The notes: generated from the sequence alone by a model not told the origin. A stretch of 64,000 bases of DNA from Streptomyces sp. F001 (GCF_004187715.1 NZ_QZWF01000023.1:23341-87340), one strand, 5' to 3'; shown: positions 1 to 10,800, numbered from the stretch's first letter. Numbers and translations: made by a program.

Positions 1-2
1 TT

Positions 3-824
3 GCCGCACACGCCCTGCTGCACTGCGAGGACCGGCAGGCCTGCGAGCGCTATCTGCCGCGGATCGCGGACGGCACGCTCACCGCGACCGTGGCCGGTTT
101 CCACGACGACGGGAGCCGCGTCAGTGCGGAGCGTGAAGCCGCGGGCTGGGTGCTGCGCGGCGCGGAGGACTTCGTGCTCGACGGGTCCGACGCCGATCTG
201 ATCGTGGTACGGGCCCACACACCCGACGGCGTACGGCTGTTTAGCTGCGAGCCGGACGACGGGACCTGTCTGCGCACACCCCACCGGGTCCTGGACGAGA
301 CCCGCCGCCAGGCGCGGGTGGAGTTCCGTGGCGCCCTCGCCACACCCGTGGGGGAGGCGGACCCGCTGGCGGCGACCCTCGACGCGGGACGCGCCGCACT
401 CGCCGCCGAGCAGGTCGGGGGAAGCGGGCACGCGCTGGACGCCACGGTCGAATTCGTCGCCCAGCGCTATCAGTTCGGGCGTCCCATCGGCTCCTTCCAG
501 GCCGTCAAGCACCGGCTGGCCGATGTGCTGGTCGCGCTGGAGGCGGCACGCTCGGCCTCCTCGTACGCCACCGCCTGCCTGGCCGTGGCGTCGCCGCAGC
601 TCGCGGTCGCCGCGAGCGCCGCCGCCGTGGTCTGCTCCGAGGCCTTCCGCCTGGCGACGGCGGAATACGTCCAACTGCACGGCGGCATCGGCTTCACCTG
701 GGAGCACCCGGCACATCTGTACGTGCGCCGGGCACGCAGCAGCGAGGTGCTGTTCGGGACCGCGGACCGCCACCGCGCCCGACTTGCCGGACTCATCGGT
801 GTCGCCGGCCCGTCCGCCGCCTGA
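3..824 (+). CDS. Acyl-CoA dehydrogenase (5' end outside window)
   Basis: C-terminal ~273 residues of an acyl-CoA dehydrogenase, an FAD enzyme that makes trans-2-enoyl-CoA. The reading frame is open from the first bases, so the start lies upstream of the window. Visible family marks are the mid-domain segment YLPRIADGTLTATVAGF, the C-terminal helical bundle with YQFGRPIGSFQAVKHRLAD, and HGGIGFTWEHPAHLYVRRA, the form seen in the smaller type of FadE proteins that often work in heteromeric complexes (family knowledge). It ends 17 bases before the flavin reductase gene and is probably cotranscribed with it. Specific substrate unknown. Confidence 0.9.
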   Translation, partial: AAHALLHCEDRQACERYLPRIADGTLTATVAGFHDDGSRVSAEREAAGWVLRGAEDFVLDGSDADLIVVRAHTPDGVRLFSCEPDDGTCLRTPHRVLDETRRQARVEFRGALATPVGEADPLAATLDAGRAALAAEQVGGSGHALDATVEFVAQRYQFGRPIGSFQAVKHRLADVLVALEAARSASSYATACLAVASPQLAVAASAAAVVCSEAFRLATAEYVQLHGGIGFTWEHPAHLYVRRARSSEVLFGTADRHRARLAGLIGVAGPSAA

Positions 825-841
825 GTACGCAGGGAGAGCCC

Positions 842-2791
842 ATGACGCACCACCCCGACCTCGCCGCGCCGTTCACCCTCGGCGGTCTCACCCTTCGCAA
901 CCGCCTCGTCGCCACAGCCCATGCCATGGCAGCCGTCGCCGACGGCGCCCCCACCGAGTCCGACGCGGCCTACTGGCATCGCCTGGCCCGGGGCGGGGCC
1001 GCCATGGTGATCACCGGGGGTACCGCAGTGGCCCCCGAGTCGACGCTGCCGCAGCGCTATCTGACCGAAGCATGGCGCCCCGAGATCGAGGACGCCGTCC
1101 GCCGCCGCGCCGAGGCCATCACCGAGGGGGGCGCCGTGGCCATCGCGCAGCTCGTCCACCTCGGCCGGGAGACCCTCGGAGCCGGCACCTACTACGCACC
1201 GGTCTCCGCCGCGGCCGTCCGCTCGCCCCGCGAGGCGACCGCACCCCACCCGCTGAGCGCCGAGGACGTACGAGGCGTCGTCGACGCCTTCCGTATATCG
1301 GCGGCGAACAGCGTGCAGGCCGGCTTCCACGGCGTCGAGCTGCACGCGGGCCACGGCTATCTGCTCGCGCAGTTCCTCTCCCGCGTCAACAACACCCGGG
1401 ACGACGAGTACGGCGACCGCATCGCCCTCCTCTCCCAGGTGATCGACGCGATCCGCACCGAGATCGGTGAACTCCCCATCGGCGTAAGGGTGTCGGTGGA
1501 GCCGGACGTCGGGGGCGTCGACTCCGGACTCGGCCTCGACGATCTCGTCGAGCTGCTGCCGCGCCTGTACGACGTCTCACCCTTCACGTACGCCAATGTC
1601 ACCGCCGGCGTCCGCAACACCTACGTCCCCAGCATGGCCACCACTCGCCCGCCGCTCCTCGCGTCCGTGGCCCGGCTGCGCGCGGCGGTCGACGTGCCGC
1701 TACTGATCAGCCAGGGGTTCCGGTCGGCCGCCGACATTGGGCAGGCGTTGGAATCCGGTGCCGATCTCGTCGGCATGGCGCGTCCGTTCATCGCCGACCC
1801 CGACGTCGCCCGCAAGATCGTCGCCGGTCAGGAACGCGCCATCCGCCCCTGCACCGGCTGCAACGAGGGCTGCCGGACCTTCGAACCCACCGGCTCCTGC
1901 TCCGTCAACCCCGAGCTCGGCCCCCCGGGCGCGGCCGCCCGCCCTGCCGTTCCCCTGCTGCTCACCCGGCCGGGATCACGTACAGGTCCCGTCGCCGTTC
2001 TGGGCGCGGGCCCCGCGGGCATGGAGTGCGCGATGGAGCTCGCCCGGACCGGGGCCGAGGTGACCGTCTTCGACACGGCTCCGCGAGTCGGCGGCCAGGC
2101 CCACCTCGCGGCACTCGCCCCGCACCGCTCCGGCTGGCAGAAACTCGTCGACTTCCAGCGCGACCAGCTCGCCGACCTCGGCGTACGCGTCCAGTTGGGC
2201 ACCGCAGCGACCCCCGCCGAACTGGCGCAGTACTCCGAGATCGTGCTCGCGACCGGCGCCGAGGAGGAGGTCGTCCCGGTCCCGGGCGAGCTTCCGACGG
2301 TCACCAGCACGGACTTCCTCCACCGGTACGCCGACGTCGTACCGGCCGCGTCCAGGGTCGCCGTCCTCGACGACGGATTCGGCTGGTGGCAGGGCATCAG
2401 CGCCGTCGAGAGCGCGCTGGCGGCCGGCGCGCGCGAAGTCACCGTGATCACCCCCGGAACCGACTTCGCGACGGGACTGTCGCCGGAGAACCGCACCCAG
2501 CTGATGAACCGGCTCACCGGTGCGCCCCTGCGGATCGTTCCCATGACGACCGTCACGGCCACCACCGCCGGTGAACTGCGCCTGCGCAACGTCCTGGACG
2601 GCCGGGAGACCAGCCTTGCCGCCGACCTCCTCGTCACCGTCGGCGAACGCCGCTCGCGCCGCCCGGACCACGCCCCCGCCGACGGCCAGACCGTCCGCGC
2701 GGTCGGCGACTGCGTCGTACCGCGCCGCATCGCCCACGCCGTCGCCGAGGGACGCGCGGCGGCGGAGGCGGTCGCGGCCCGGCCGCTGTGA
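842..2791 (+). CDS. NADH:flavin oxidoreductase, 2,4-dienoyl-CoA reductase-like (FMN/Fe-S/FAD)
   Basis: A 649-residue multidomain flavoprotein of the FadH/trimethylamine-dehydrogenase family. Residues ~1-330 form the old-yellow-enzyme barrel (PFTLGGLTLRNRLVATAHAM; HAGHGYLLAQFLS). A cysteine cluster follows at C337, C340, C344 and C353 (CTGCNEGC...C), expected to bind a 4Fe-4S centre. From ~385 on there is a dinucleotide-binding domain (GAGPAGMECAMELA). Family enzymes reduce conjugated enoyl-CoAs or related alkenes with NAD(P)H. The spacing before the fourth cysteine is shorter than the usual eleven residues. Placed between an acyl-CoA dehydrogenase and a GMC oxidoreductase, it probably saturates a pathway intermediate; the substrate is inferred only. 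Confidence 0.88.
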   Translation: MTHHPDLAAPFTLGGLTLRNRLVATAHAMAAVADGAPTESDAAYWHRLARGGAAMVITGGTAVAPESTLPQRYLTEAWRPEIEDAVRRRAEAITEGGAVAIAQLVHLGRETLGAGTYYAPVSAAAVRSPREATAPHPLSAEDVRGVVDAFRISAANSVQAGFHGVELHAGHGYLLAQFLSRVNNTRDDEYGDRIALLSQVIDAIRTEIGELPIGVRVSVEPDVGGVDSGLGLDDLVELLPRLYDVSPFTYANVTAGVRNTYVPSMATTRPPLLASVARLRAAVDVPLLISQGFRSAADIGQALESGADLVGMARPFIADPDVARKIVAGQERAIRPCTGCNEGCRTFEPTGSCSVNPELGPPGAAARPAVPLLLTRPGSRTGPVAVLGAGPAGMECAMELARTGAEVTVFDTAPRVGGQAHLAALAPHRSGWQKLVDFQRDQLADLGVRVQLGTAATPAELAQYSEIVLATGAEEEVVPVPGELPTVTSTDFLHRYADVVPAASRVAVLDDGFGWWQGISAVESALAAGAREVTVITPGTDFATGLSPENRTQLMNRLTGAPLRIVPMTTVTATTAGELRLRNVLDGRETSLAADLLVTVGERRSRRPDHAPADGQTVRAVGDCVVPRRIAHAVAEGRAAAEAVAARPL

Positions 2792-2866
2792 ACGGCCCTT
2801 TATGGCACCACCCCCTGCAACAACCCGTGACCGATGTCTCGAACGTCTCGGAGAAGAGAGGTTGCA

Positions 2867-4399
2867 ATGTCACGTCGCATCGTGGTCTGTGGCGGAGGCT
2901 CCGCCGGAGGCGTCCTGGCCGCCCGGCTGAGCGAGGACCCGTCGAACTTCGTCACGCTGATCGAGGCAGGCCCCGACTACCGGCCCCCGGAGGAGACCGC
3001 CCCGGAGGTCCTCGACGCCGACCAGATCGGCTTCACCACGCACGACTGGGGCTACTCCTCGACCGACGAGGTCGTGGCGGCCGACGGCAGCCCGACGTTC
3101 GGCATCGTGGAGCAGGGCGTCGTCCCCGTCCTGCGAGGCAAGGTCATCGGCGGCTCCTCGTCCGTCAACGGCGCCAACGCCCTGCGCCCCACCCCCGAGG
3201 ACCTAGCCCGCTGGACGGCCCTCGGCAACGACCGCTGGTCCTGGGACCAGGTCCTGCCCTACCTGAAGAAGCTGGAGGACGACCCGGTCGGCGGCGAACT
3301 GCACGGCACCGGCGGCCCCGTCCACATCCAGCGCTTCACCGAAGGCGAGGGCCTGCGCCCGGTCATGTCCGCGTTCCTGGACGCCTGCGCGCAGGCCGGA
3401 CACCCCATTCACCAGGACATGAACGGTTCCCAGCGCCTCGGCGCGGGCCCCCTGCCCCTCAACCGCGCCGACGGCGTCCGCCAGAGCTCGGCCATCGCCT
3501 ACCTCGCCCCGGCCCGCGACCGCGACAACCTCACCGTCATCGGCGGACAGACCGTCGACCGCGTCGAGTTCGCCGAGGACGGAACGACGGCCCGCGCGGT
3601 GCTCCTCGCCGACGGCACACGCCTCGAAGCCGACCTGGTCGTCCTCTGCGCCGGCTCCATCGGCAGCCCGTCGATCCTCATGCGCTCCGGCATCGGCCCG
3701 CGGAAGGTCCTCGACGAGTTGGACATCCCCGTCGTCCAGGCCCTCGAAGGCGTCGGCAAGAACCTGCGCGACCACCCGATGGTGTACCTGACGTACGAGG
3801 TCGACGCCGACGCGGTCGGCGAACTCACCCCGCCCCTGCAGACCGTCCTCACCTTCTCCGCGGGTGGCCCCGAGGGCGCGGGCGACGTGGATCTGCACGC
3901 CGTGGTCCTCACCATGGAACCCGGCCGACTCCTCGTCCCACTCGTCATCTACCGCCCATACTCCCTCGGCGGCATGGAGATCGTCTCCCGCGACCCGGAG
4001 GCCGCGCCGCGCATCCGCCTCGGCCTGTTCGACCACCCTGACGATCTGCGCCGTATGGTCGCCGGCATCCGCCACATGCGGACGATCATGGAGTCGGCGC
4101 CGCTGCAGAAGTACATCAAGGCCGAGATCTGGCCGGGCCCCGATGTCACCACCGACGCCGACGTCGTACGTGCCATCCGCGAGGGCAAGAACACCTGCTG
4201 CCACGCAGTCGGAACCTGTGCCATGGGAGGCGAGGGCACCGCGACGGCCGTCGTCGACCAGACCGGCAAGGTGCACGGCGTCGAGGGCCTCTACGTCGTC
4301 GACGCCTCGATCATGCCGGACATCCCGGCCGTCCCGACCAACACGACGACCATGATGCTGGCCGAGCGCTGCGCGGACGAACTGCGCAGTGACACCTGA
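2867..4399 (+). CDS. GMC-family FAD oxidoreductase
   Basis: A 510-residue glucose-methanol-choline family flavoenzyme that oxidises an alcohol to a carbonyl. The N-terminus carries the FAD-binding Rossmann motif (VVCGGGSAGGVLAARLS, then the acidic LIEAGPDY), the middle has GGSSSVNGANALRPT, and the C-terminus has HAVGTCAMGGEG followed by GLYVVDASIMPDIP, which holds the usual catalytic His region. The ATG at 2867 is preferred over 2834 because it follows GAGAGG at good spacing and starts directly at the Rossmann strand. It is the last gene before a strong hairpin. Likely substrate: a hydroxylated intermediate of the neighbouring pathway (inference). Confidence 0.9.
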   Translation: MSRRIVVCGGGSAGGVLAARLSEDPSNFVTLIEAGPDYRPPEETAPEVLDADQIGFTTHDWGYSSTDEVVAADGSPTFGIVEQGVVPVLRGKVIGGSSSVNGANALRPTPEDLARWTALGNDRWSWDQVLPYLKKLEDDPVGGELHGTGGPVHIQRFTEGEGLRPVMSAFLDACAQAGHPIHQDMNGSQRLGAGPLPLNRADGVRQSSAIAYLAPARDRDNLTVIGGQTVDRVEFAEDGTTARAVLLADGTRLEADLVVLCAGSIGSPSILMRSGIGPRKVLDELDIPVVQALEGVGKNLRDHPMVYLTYEVDADAVGELTPPLQTVLTFSAGGPEGAGDVDLHAVVLTMEPGRLLVPLVIYRPYSLGGMEIVSRDPEAAPRIRLGLFDHPDDLRRMVAGIRHMRTIMESAPLQKYIKAEIWPGPDVTTDADVVRAIREGKNTCCHAVGTCAMGGEGTATAVVDQTGKVHGVEGLYVVDASIMPDIPAVPTNTTTMMLAERCADELRSDT

Positions 4400-4432
4400 C
4401 GTGTGGTGGGCCTGACGTGCGGTGAGGCCTGA

Positions 4433-4466
4433 GGGCCGGTCTCAGAGGGCTGCCTGAGACCGGCCC
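4433..4466. terminator. Bidirectional hairpin terminator
   Basis: Perfect 13-bp inverted repeat, arms 4433-4445 (GGGCCGGTCTCAG) and 4454-4466, loop of 8. It lies between the convergent ends of the GMC oxidoreductase and the alpha/beta hydrolase genes. There is no long T-run, as is common in Streptomyces. Confidence 0.75.
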
Positions 4467-4471
4467 GGCGT

Positions 4472-5167
4472 TCATCCGTAAAGGGTGTTGAGGACGGCGG
4501 CCAGCTTCTCGGGCGCGCTGATCATGGGCATGTGGCCGGTGTCGAGATCGACGACCTCGGGCCGCAGCAGCCCGATGGACCGCTGCTGGAGCGCCTCCAC
4601 GTAGCACTGGTCCCGCGTGAGATGCACGTACGTCCGTGGGATCCGGCGCCGGTAGCCGCTCAGGTCCACGGGCTCGCTCAGCAGGGCGGCCGCGTCGTCG
4701 GTCAGCCGGTCCAGGGTGGAGGCGGCCGTCGCTTCGTCCATGTCGTGGCACAGCATGGCGGCGGCGCCTTCGCGGGTCTGGCGGTAGACACCGCCGGCGA
4801 TCGACTGTTCCACCCGGGTCCGCACGCCGGGGGCGATCTGGTCGATCACCCGCGTACCGTCCATCGGGACCACGGCCGACACGAGGACGACATGGCGGAT
4901 TCGGTCGGGTACGAGATCCAGGACGCGCGGGACCGTGACTCCCGCGAAGGAGTGGCCGACCAGCACCACGTCCCGCAGATCCTTCGCCTCGATGTCCTCC
5001 CGGACCGCGTCGGCGCAGTCCGCGAGCGTGACCGTACTCAGGTCGACTTCAGCCCGGGTCCCGCGCCCCGGAAGGTCGACTGCCAGCGCTTGCGCGCGCA
5101 GGTGGGGGATCAGCTCGTCCCAGCAGTCCGCGCCTGCGCCTGCGCCGTGGATCAGAACGTACGGCAT
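4472..5167 (-). CDS. Alpha/beta hydrolase
   Basis: A 231-residue alpha/beta-hydrolase of the small esterase/MenH-like type. The oxyanion loop HGAGAGADCW sits near residue 7, the nucleophile elbow is GHSFAG with Ser73, and the likely catalytic His is H212 in DTGHMPM. It is the last gene of the leftward operon that begins with icmF, 67 bases after the acyl-CoA ligase gene. Possible roles are hydrolysis of an ester, lactone or C-C bond, or thioester proofreading; the sequence does not decide. No signal peptide, so cytosolic. Confidence 0.85.
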   Translation of the reverse strand: MPYVLIHGAGAGADCWDELIPHLRAQALAVDLPGRGTRAEVDLSTVTLADCADAVREDIEAKDLRDVVLVGHSFAGVTVPRVLDLVPDRIRHVVLVSAVVPMDGTRVIDQIAPGVRTRVEQSIAGGVYRQTREGAAAMLCHDMDEATAASTLDRLTDDAAALLSEPVDLSGYRRRIPRTYVHLTRDQCYVEALQQRSIGLLRPEVVDLDTGHMPMISAPEKLAAVLNTLYG

Positions 5168-5234
5168 GGCTGACCTCCTTGTTGGGTTGCCGCGCGCCCG
5201 ATGACAGCCGGAGGCACTGTTCCGGGAGGGCGTT

Positions 5235-6899
5235 TCACCGCTCGTGGACGGCTCGAACCGTCACCCCGGGAACGGCGGTGTCCCGGTCGCGCAGCCAGTC
5301 CCGCAGCGCGAACTTCTTGATCTTCCCGCTGGGTGTGCGCGGCAGGGCGTCGACCAAGAAGAGGCTCTCCGGGAACTTCCGGGTCGCCACCTCGCGCGTG
5401 GTGAGGTGCTCGCTGACCTGTGAAAGCGTCAGGTCGTTCCCCGGCCGGGTCACCACGAACGCGCACCCCCGCTCGCCTGTCAGGGGGTCGGGTCCGGCCA
5501 CGACGGCGACTTCGGCGACAGCGGGAAGCCCACTGAGCAGGTTCTCCACCTCGTGGGCGCTGATCTTCTCCCCGGAGCGGTTGATGATGTCCTTGATCCG
5601 CCCCTCGATCCGCAGCGCCCCGTGTCCGTCGAACCGGGCCAGGTCACCACTGCGGAACCAGCCGTCCGCCGTGAACGCGGCCTCGTTGAGCCGGCCGTCC
5701 AGATAGCCGAGGCAGGTGTCGGGACCGCGCCACAGCACCTCCCCGACGACGCCCGGCCCCGCAGGCCGGCCCGCGTCGTCCGCGACCATCACCTCGGTGG
5801 GGGCCAGCGGCACACCGTCCGTACGGATACGGACCCCGGCCGGCTCCCAGCGATTCGCCGCCGTCACCGAAGGGCCTTCTGTCGCCCCGTACATCCGGGT
5901 CACCACGCCGAGCCGTTCCGTGGCGCGGCGGGCGAGTTCGTCGGGGATGTCCGCGCCGCCGCAGACGATGTACCGGATCGTCGGGGTCGTCACGCCCGCG
6001 GCCTCGGCGGCGCCGAGGAGTTCCGTCAGGAACGGCGTCGAGAAGATCATGAAGCTGACTCGGTCCGCGGCGATCTGCTGCAGCGCCTGCTTCGGGTCCC
6101 ACCGGTCGTGCAGGACGACAGGAGCGCCGACCACGAACGGCAGGATCAGCGCGCAGTTGACCCCCGTGACGTGAGTGACCGGCGACGGATTGAAGATCAC
6201 GTCGCGTTCATTGAGCCCGAACTGCTCGATCACGGAGAAGTTCTCGAACACGAGCGTGTTGTGGCTGTGCAGCGCGCCCTTGGGGGCGGCTGTCGTTCCC
6301 GAGGTGTAGAGCAGCAGGCACACCTGGTCGGGATCGGGCTCGGGCAGGGCGCGCACCGTGGCGGCCGGATCGGGACCGGCCGCGCCCAGGAACTCCTCCC
6401 AGGAGGTGGCCCCCTTGCTTCCGCCACCGCCGACCACCACCACGTCCCGCACCTCAGGCAGTTCCGCGTGCAGACTCTCGTACAGCTCCGGGTAGTCGAA
6501 GCCCCGGTAGTCACCAGGGATGAACGCGATCTTCGACCGGGCCTGGCCGAGGATGAAGCGCAGCTCGTGCCCGCGGTAGATGGGGACGATCGGGTTGGCG
6601 ACGGCGCCCACCTTCATCACGGCCTGGAACAGCACAACTGCCTCGGCGCAGTTGGGTAGTTGGAACGAGACGACGTCGTCCCGCCCGATGCCGCGCGTGT
6701 GCAGCGCCGCCGCCAGTGCCGTCGCTTCCCGCTCGATGTCGGCGAACGTGAGGCGGCGTTCACCGTCGACCACGGCGAGCGCGTCCGGCCAAGCGGCGGC
6801 GGCCCGCTTCAGGTACCGGCCGAGCGGACGGTCCCGCCAGGCCCCACTGGCCCGGTACTGCGCGGCCACATCAGGCGCGGGCGGACGAGTAGGCCACAT
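5235..6899 (-). CDS. Acyl-CoA ligase (AMP-forming)
   Basis: A 554-residue adenylate-forming enzyme that activates a carboxylic acid to its CoA thioester via an acyl-AMP. It has the P-loop-like motif LLYTSGTTAAPKGAL (~197-211), the A5-type motif MYGATEGPS, the hinge region GRIKDIINRSGEKIS and the C-terminal catalytic lysine in TPSGKIKKF (~K526). The overall pattern resembles cyclohexanecarboxylate- or medium-chain-acyl-CoA ligases. It lies 10 bases after the 3-hydroxyacyl-CoA dehydrogenase gene in the icmF operon, so it may provide the first step for that operon's substrate. Substrate unproven. Confidence 0.92.
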   Translation of the reverse strand: MWPTRPPAPDVAAQYRASGAWRDRPLGRYLKRAAAAWPDALAVVDGERRLTFADIEREATALAAALHTRGIGRDDVVSFQLPNCAEAVVLFQAVMKVGAVANPIVPIYRGHELRFILGQARSKIAFIPGDYRGFDYPELYESLHAELPEVRDVVVVGGGGSKGATSWEEFLGAAGPDPAATVRALPEPDPDQVCLLLYTSGTTAAPKGALHSHNTLVFENFSVIEQFGLNERDVIFNPSPVTHVTGVNCALILPFVVGAPVVLHDRWDPKQALQQIAADRVSFMIFSTPFLTELLGAAEAAGVTTPTIRYIVCGGADIPDELARRATERLGVVTRMYGATEGPSVTAANRWEPAGVRIRTDGVPLAPTEVMVADDAGRPAGPGVVGEVLWRGPDTCLGYLDGRLNEAAFTADGWFRSGDLARFDGHGALRIEGRIKDIINRSGEKISAHEVENLLSGLPAVAEVAVVAGPDPLTGERGCAFVVTRPGNDLTLSQVSEHLTTREVATRKFPESLFLVDALPRTPSGKIKKFALRDWLRDRDTAVPGVTVRAVHER

Positions 6900-6909
6900 G
6901 TCTGCCTCC

Positions 6910-7773
6910 TCAGGCGTCGTACGCGTAGAACCCGCGCCCGCTCTTGCGTCCCAAATGTCCTGCGGCGACCATCCGTTGGAGCAGCGGGGGAGCGGCGTAC
7001 AGCGGCTCCTTGAACTCCTCGTACATCGACTCGGCGACGGCCTGCGCCGTGTCCAGGCCGATCAGGTCGAGGAGGCGCAGCGGGCCCATCGGATGGGCGC
7101 AGCCCAGCTCCATACCCCGGTCGACGTCCTCGGGGCGGGCCGCGCCGGACTCGACCATGCGGACCGCCGCGAGCAGATAGGGCACCAACAGCGCGTTGAC
7201 CACGAAGCCCGAGCGGTCGGGCGCCTGGATGACCTCCTTGCCGAGCTGCTCGGTGGCGAACGAGCGGGCACGGTCCAGGGCGTCGGCGCTGGTGGTGAGC
7301 GCGGGAATGACCTCGATCAGCTTCTGTACCGGTACGGGGTTGAAGAAGTGCAGGCCCACGACCCGGGAGGCGCGGCCGGTGGCAACGGCGAGGTCGACGA
7401 CGGGGATCGAGGAGGTGTTGGTGGCGAGGACGACGTCCGGGTCGGTGAGGACCTTGTCCAGCTGACGGAAGACCTCGAGCTTCACCTCCCGTCTCTCGGC
7501 GACGGCCTCGATGACGAACTGCCGGTCGGCCAGCTTCCCCAGATCGTGGGTGAAGGAGAGCCGGGCCAGGGCCCGGTCGCGGTCGGCCCCGGTGAGCTTG
7601 CCGCGCAGCACGCCGCGGTCCAGGGACGCGGCGACGCGGTCGCGACCTGCGGCGGCCAGCTCGGGGGTCGACTCGGCGACGATGACGTCGAGACCGCGCA
7701 GTGCGGCGACCTCGGCGATGCCGGAGCCCATGAGGCCGCAACCGATGACGCCGAAGCGCGAGATGTCAGGCAT
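6910..7773 (-). CDS. 3-hydroxyacyl-CoA dehydrogenase (3-hydroxybutyryl-CoA type)
   Basis: A 287-residue stand-alone NAD(P)-dependent 3-hydroxyacyl-CoA dehydrogenase, the usual length for the FadB2/Hbd family. The Rossmann motif GVIGCGLMGSGIAE begins at residue 8. The family active-site segments are present: NTSSIPV, GLHFFNPVPVQKLIEVI with the catalytic His, and the C-terminal dimerisation domain with GCAHPMGPLRLLDLIGLD. It oxidises a (3S)-hydroxyacyl-CoA to the 3-ketoacyl-CoA. Second gene of the icmF operon, 41 bases downstream of the mutase. Confidence 0.93.
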   Translation of the reverse strand: MPDISRFGVIGCGLMGSGIAEVAALRGLDVIVAESTPELAAAGRDRVAASLDRGVLRGKLTGADRDRALARLSFTHDLGKLADRQFVIEAVAERREVKLEVFRQLDKVLTDPDVVLATNTSSIPVVDLAVATGRASRVVGLHFFNPVPVQKLIEVIPALTTSADALDRARSFATEQLGKEVIQAPDRSGFVVNALLVPYLLAAVRMVESGAARPEDVDRGMELGCAHPMGPLRLLDLIGLDTAQAVAESMYEEFKEPLYAAPPLLQRMVAAGHLGRKSGRGFYAYDA

Positions 7774-7814
7774 GAAAGTCCTTTTCGGGTAAGGAGACTG
7801 AAGGGGGTGACTGG

Positions 7815-10800
7815 TCAGACGTTGCGCCGGTACGCGCCGCCCACCTCGAAGAACGCCTCGGTGATCTGCTGCAGCGAGCAGACCCGCGCGGCATCCATCA
7901 GCACGGCGAAGACGTTCTCCCCGCTGGTCGCGGCGCGCTTGAGGTCGGTGAGGGCGACGCGGGCCACGTCCTCGTGGCGGGCCTGGAAGTCGAGGACGCG
8001 TTCCAGCTGGGACTGCTTCTCCTGCTCGGTGGCGCGGGCGAGTTCGACGACCGGCGCGTTCTGCTCGTGCTCTGCGCGTGCGTTGCGGAAGGTGTTGATG
8101 CCGATGATCGGCAGCGTTCCGTCGTGCTTGCGCTGCTCGTACAGCATCGACTCGTCCTGGATACGGCCTCGCTGGTATCCCGTCTCCATGGCCCCGAGCA
8201 CACCGCCGCGCTCGCTGATCCGCTCGAACTCCGTCAGCACCGCCTCCTCCAGCAGGTCGGTGAGCTCATCGATGATGTACGAGCCCTGCAGCGGGTTCTC
8301 GTTCATCGCCAGGCCCCACTCGCGGTTGATGATCAGCTGGATGGCGAGCGCCCGGCGCACGGACTCCTCGGTGGGAGTCGTCACGGCCTCGTCGTAGGCG
8401 TTGGTGTGCAGGCTGTTGCAGTTGTCGTAGAGGGCGATGAGGGCCTGCAGCGTGGTGCGGATGTCGTTGAAGTCCATCTCCTGGGCGTGCAGCGAGCGGC
8501 CCGAGGTCTGCACGTGGTATTTCAGCTTCTGGCTCCGCTCGTTCGCCCCGTAGCGGTCGCGCATGGCCACCGCCCAGATGCGGCGGGCCACCCTGCCGAG
8601 CACCGAGTACTCCGGGTCCATGCCGTTGGAGAAGAAGAACGACAGGTTCGGCGCGAAGTCGTCGATGTGCATGCCACGTGCGAGATACGACTCGACATAC
8701 GTGAATCCGTTGGCGAGCGTGAACGCGAGCTGGCTGATCGGGTTGGCCCCGGCCTCGGCGATGTGGTAGCCGGAGATGGAGACCGAGTAGAAGTTGCGGA
8801 CGTCCTGCTCGATGAACCACTCCTGGATGTCACCCATCATCCGCAGGCTGAACTCGGTGGAGAACAGGCAGGTGTTCTGCCCCTGGTCCTCCTTGAGGAT
8901 GTCGGCCTGCACGGTGCCGCGCACGCTGCGCAGCACCTGGGACCGGATCTCCCCCGCCTGCTCGGGGCCTGGCGCGTGGCCGTGCTCGGCGGCGTACGCG
9001 TCGAGCCGCTGGTCGACCGCGGTGTTGAGGAAGAACGCGAGGATCGTCGGCGCCGGGCCGTTGATCGTCATCGAGACCGAGGTGGTCGGCGCGACCAGGT
9101 CGAACCCGTTGAACAGCGCTTTCATGTCCTCCAGTGTCGCCACCGAGACGCCCGAGGTGCCGACCTTGCCATAGATGTCGGGGCGCGGGTCCGGGTCGCG
9201 GCCGTACAGAGTGACGGAGTCGAAGGCCGTGGAGAGCCGGGTCGCCTCGCTGCCCTCGGACAGCAGTGTGAAGCGGCGGTTGGTACGGAACGGATCGCCT
9301 TCCCCTGCGAACATCCGCGTCGGCTCCTCGCCCTCCCGCTTGAAGGGGAACACCCCGGCCGTGAACGGGAACGAGCCCGGCAGGTGCTCCTCCCGCAGGA
9401 ACCGCAACAGCTCCCCGTGGTCGGCGTACCGCGGCAGCGCCACCCGGGGAACCCGGCTGCCCGACAGCGACTCGCGCACCAGGCGGGTCCGGGATTCCCG
9501 GCCGCCCACGGTGACCACCAATTCGTCGTCGGCGTAGGTCTGCACGGTCCGGGGCCACTGCTCCAGCACGCGCCGGGATTCCTCGTCGAGCAGCCCCTGT
9601 GCCTCCACGAGCAGCCGGTCCACCGCGCCGGTGTCGGCTCGGGCATCCGCCAGTTCGTCGCGGACCGCGGTCAACCGCTGCACCCGCCGGGCGGCTTCGG
9701 CCTGGTCGAGGGTGTGCGCATGGTACGTACGCACCGTCTCGGCGATCTCGGCCAGATAGCGGGCCCGGGACGGGGGCACGATCTGCGCCGCTCCGCTGGA
9801 GTGGCGTACCGACACCTCGGGCAGGGCGCCGGGACGGACCGGCAGGCCGTGCGCGCCGAGCAGGTCGCGCAGATGCTGGTAGAGCGCGGTGACGCCGTCG
9901 TCGTGGAAGGTCGCGGCGCTGGTTCCGAACACCGGCATCTCTTCTGGGCCGGAGCCGAACGCCTCCCGGTTGCGGACGAGCTGGCGCCCGACATCGCGCA
10001 GGGCGTCCTGGGCGCCGCGCCGCTCGAACTTGTTGATGGCGACCACGTCCGCGAAGTCCAGCATGTCGATCTTCTCGAGCTGGGACGCCGCACCGAACTC
10101 GGGGGTCATGACGTACAGGGACACGTCCGCGTACGGCACGATTGCCGCGTCCCCCTGGCCGATGCCGGGTGTCTCGACGATGACCAGGTCGTAGCCGGCC
10201 GCCTTGCATGCGGTGATCGACTCGCTGAGTCCCCCGGGGAGTTCACCGCTACCACGGGTGGCCAGTGAACGGAAGAAGATCCTGTCACCGTCCAGGGAGT
10301 TCATACGGATGCGGTCGCCGAGCAGGGCACCGCCGCCGCGCCGGCGGGTCGGGTCCACGGCCAGCACCGCCACGCGCAGCGTGTCCCGCTGATCGGTACG
10401 GAGCCTGCGGACGAGCTCGTCGGTGAGTGAGGACTTCCCCGAACCGCCCGTGCCGGTGATGCCGAGCACCGGCACCTGGCGCGCGGCGGCTGCCTTCTCC
10501 AGGGCGCGCAGGTCGGCGGCGGGTACCGTTCCGGCCGCAGCTCCGGACAACAGCCGTGCCAGCGCGGGGCGTTCACCGGCCAGCACCTGGTCTGTCCCGG
10601 CGGGTTCCTCCTCCCACGGAGCGGTGTCGCACGCCGCGATCATCTCCTGGATCATGCCGACCAGGCCGAGCTGCTGCCCGTCCACCGGCGAGAAGATCCG
10701 CACTCCGGCGCGCGCGAGTCGTTCGATCTCCTGCGGCACGATCACTCCGCCGCCCCCGCCGAAGACCCGTACATGTCCGGCGCCGCGCTCCCGCAGCAAC

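Noticed and set aside
1828..2730. Long antisense frames opposite the flavin reductase, and similar ones throughout
   Set aside because: Low-complexity, Arg/Ala/Pro-rich translations with no family motifs; expected chance frames in high-GC coding DNA.
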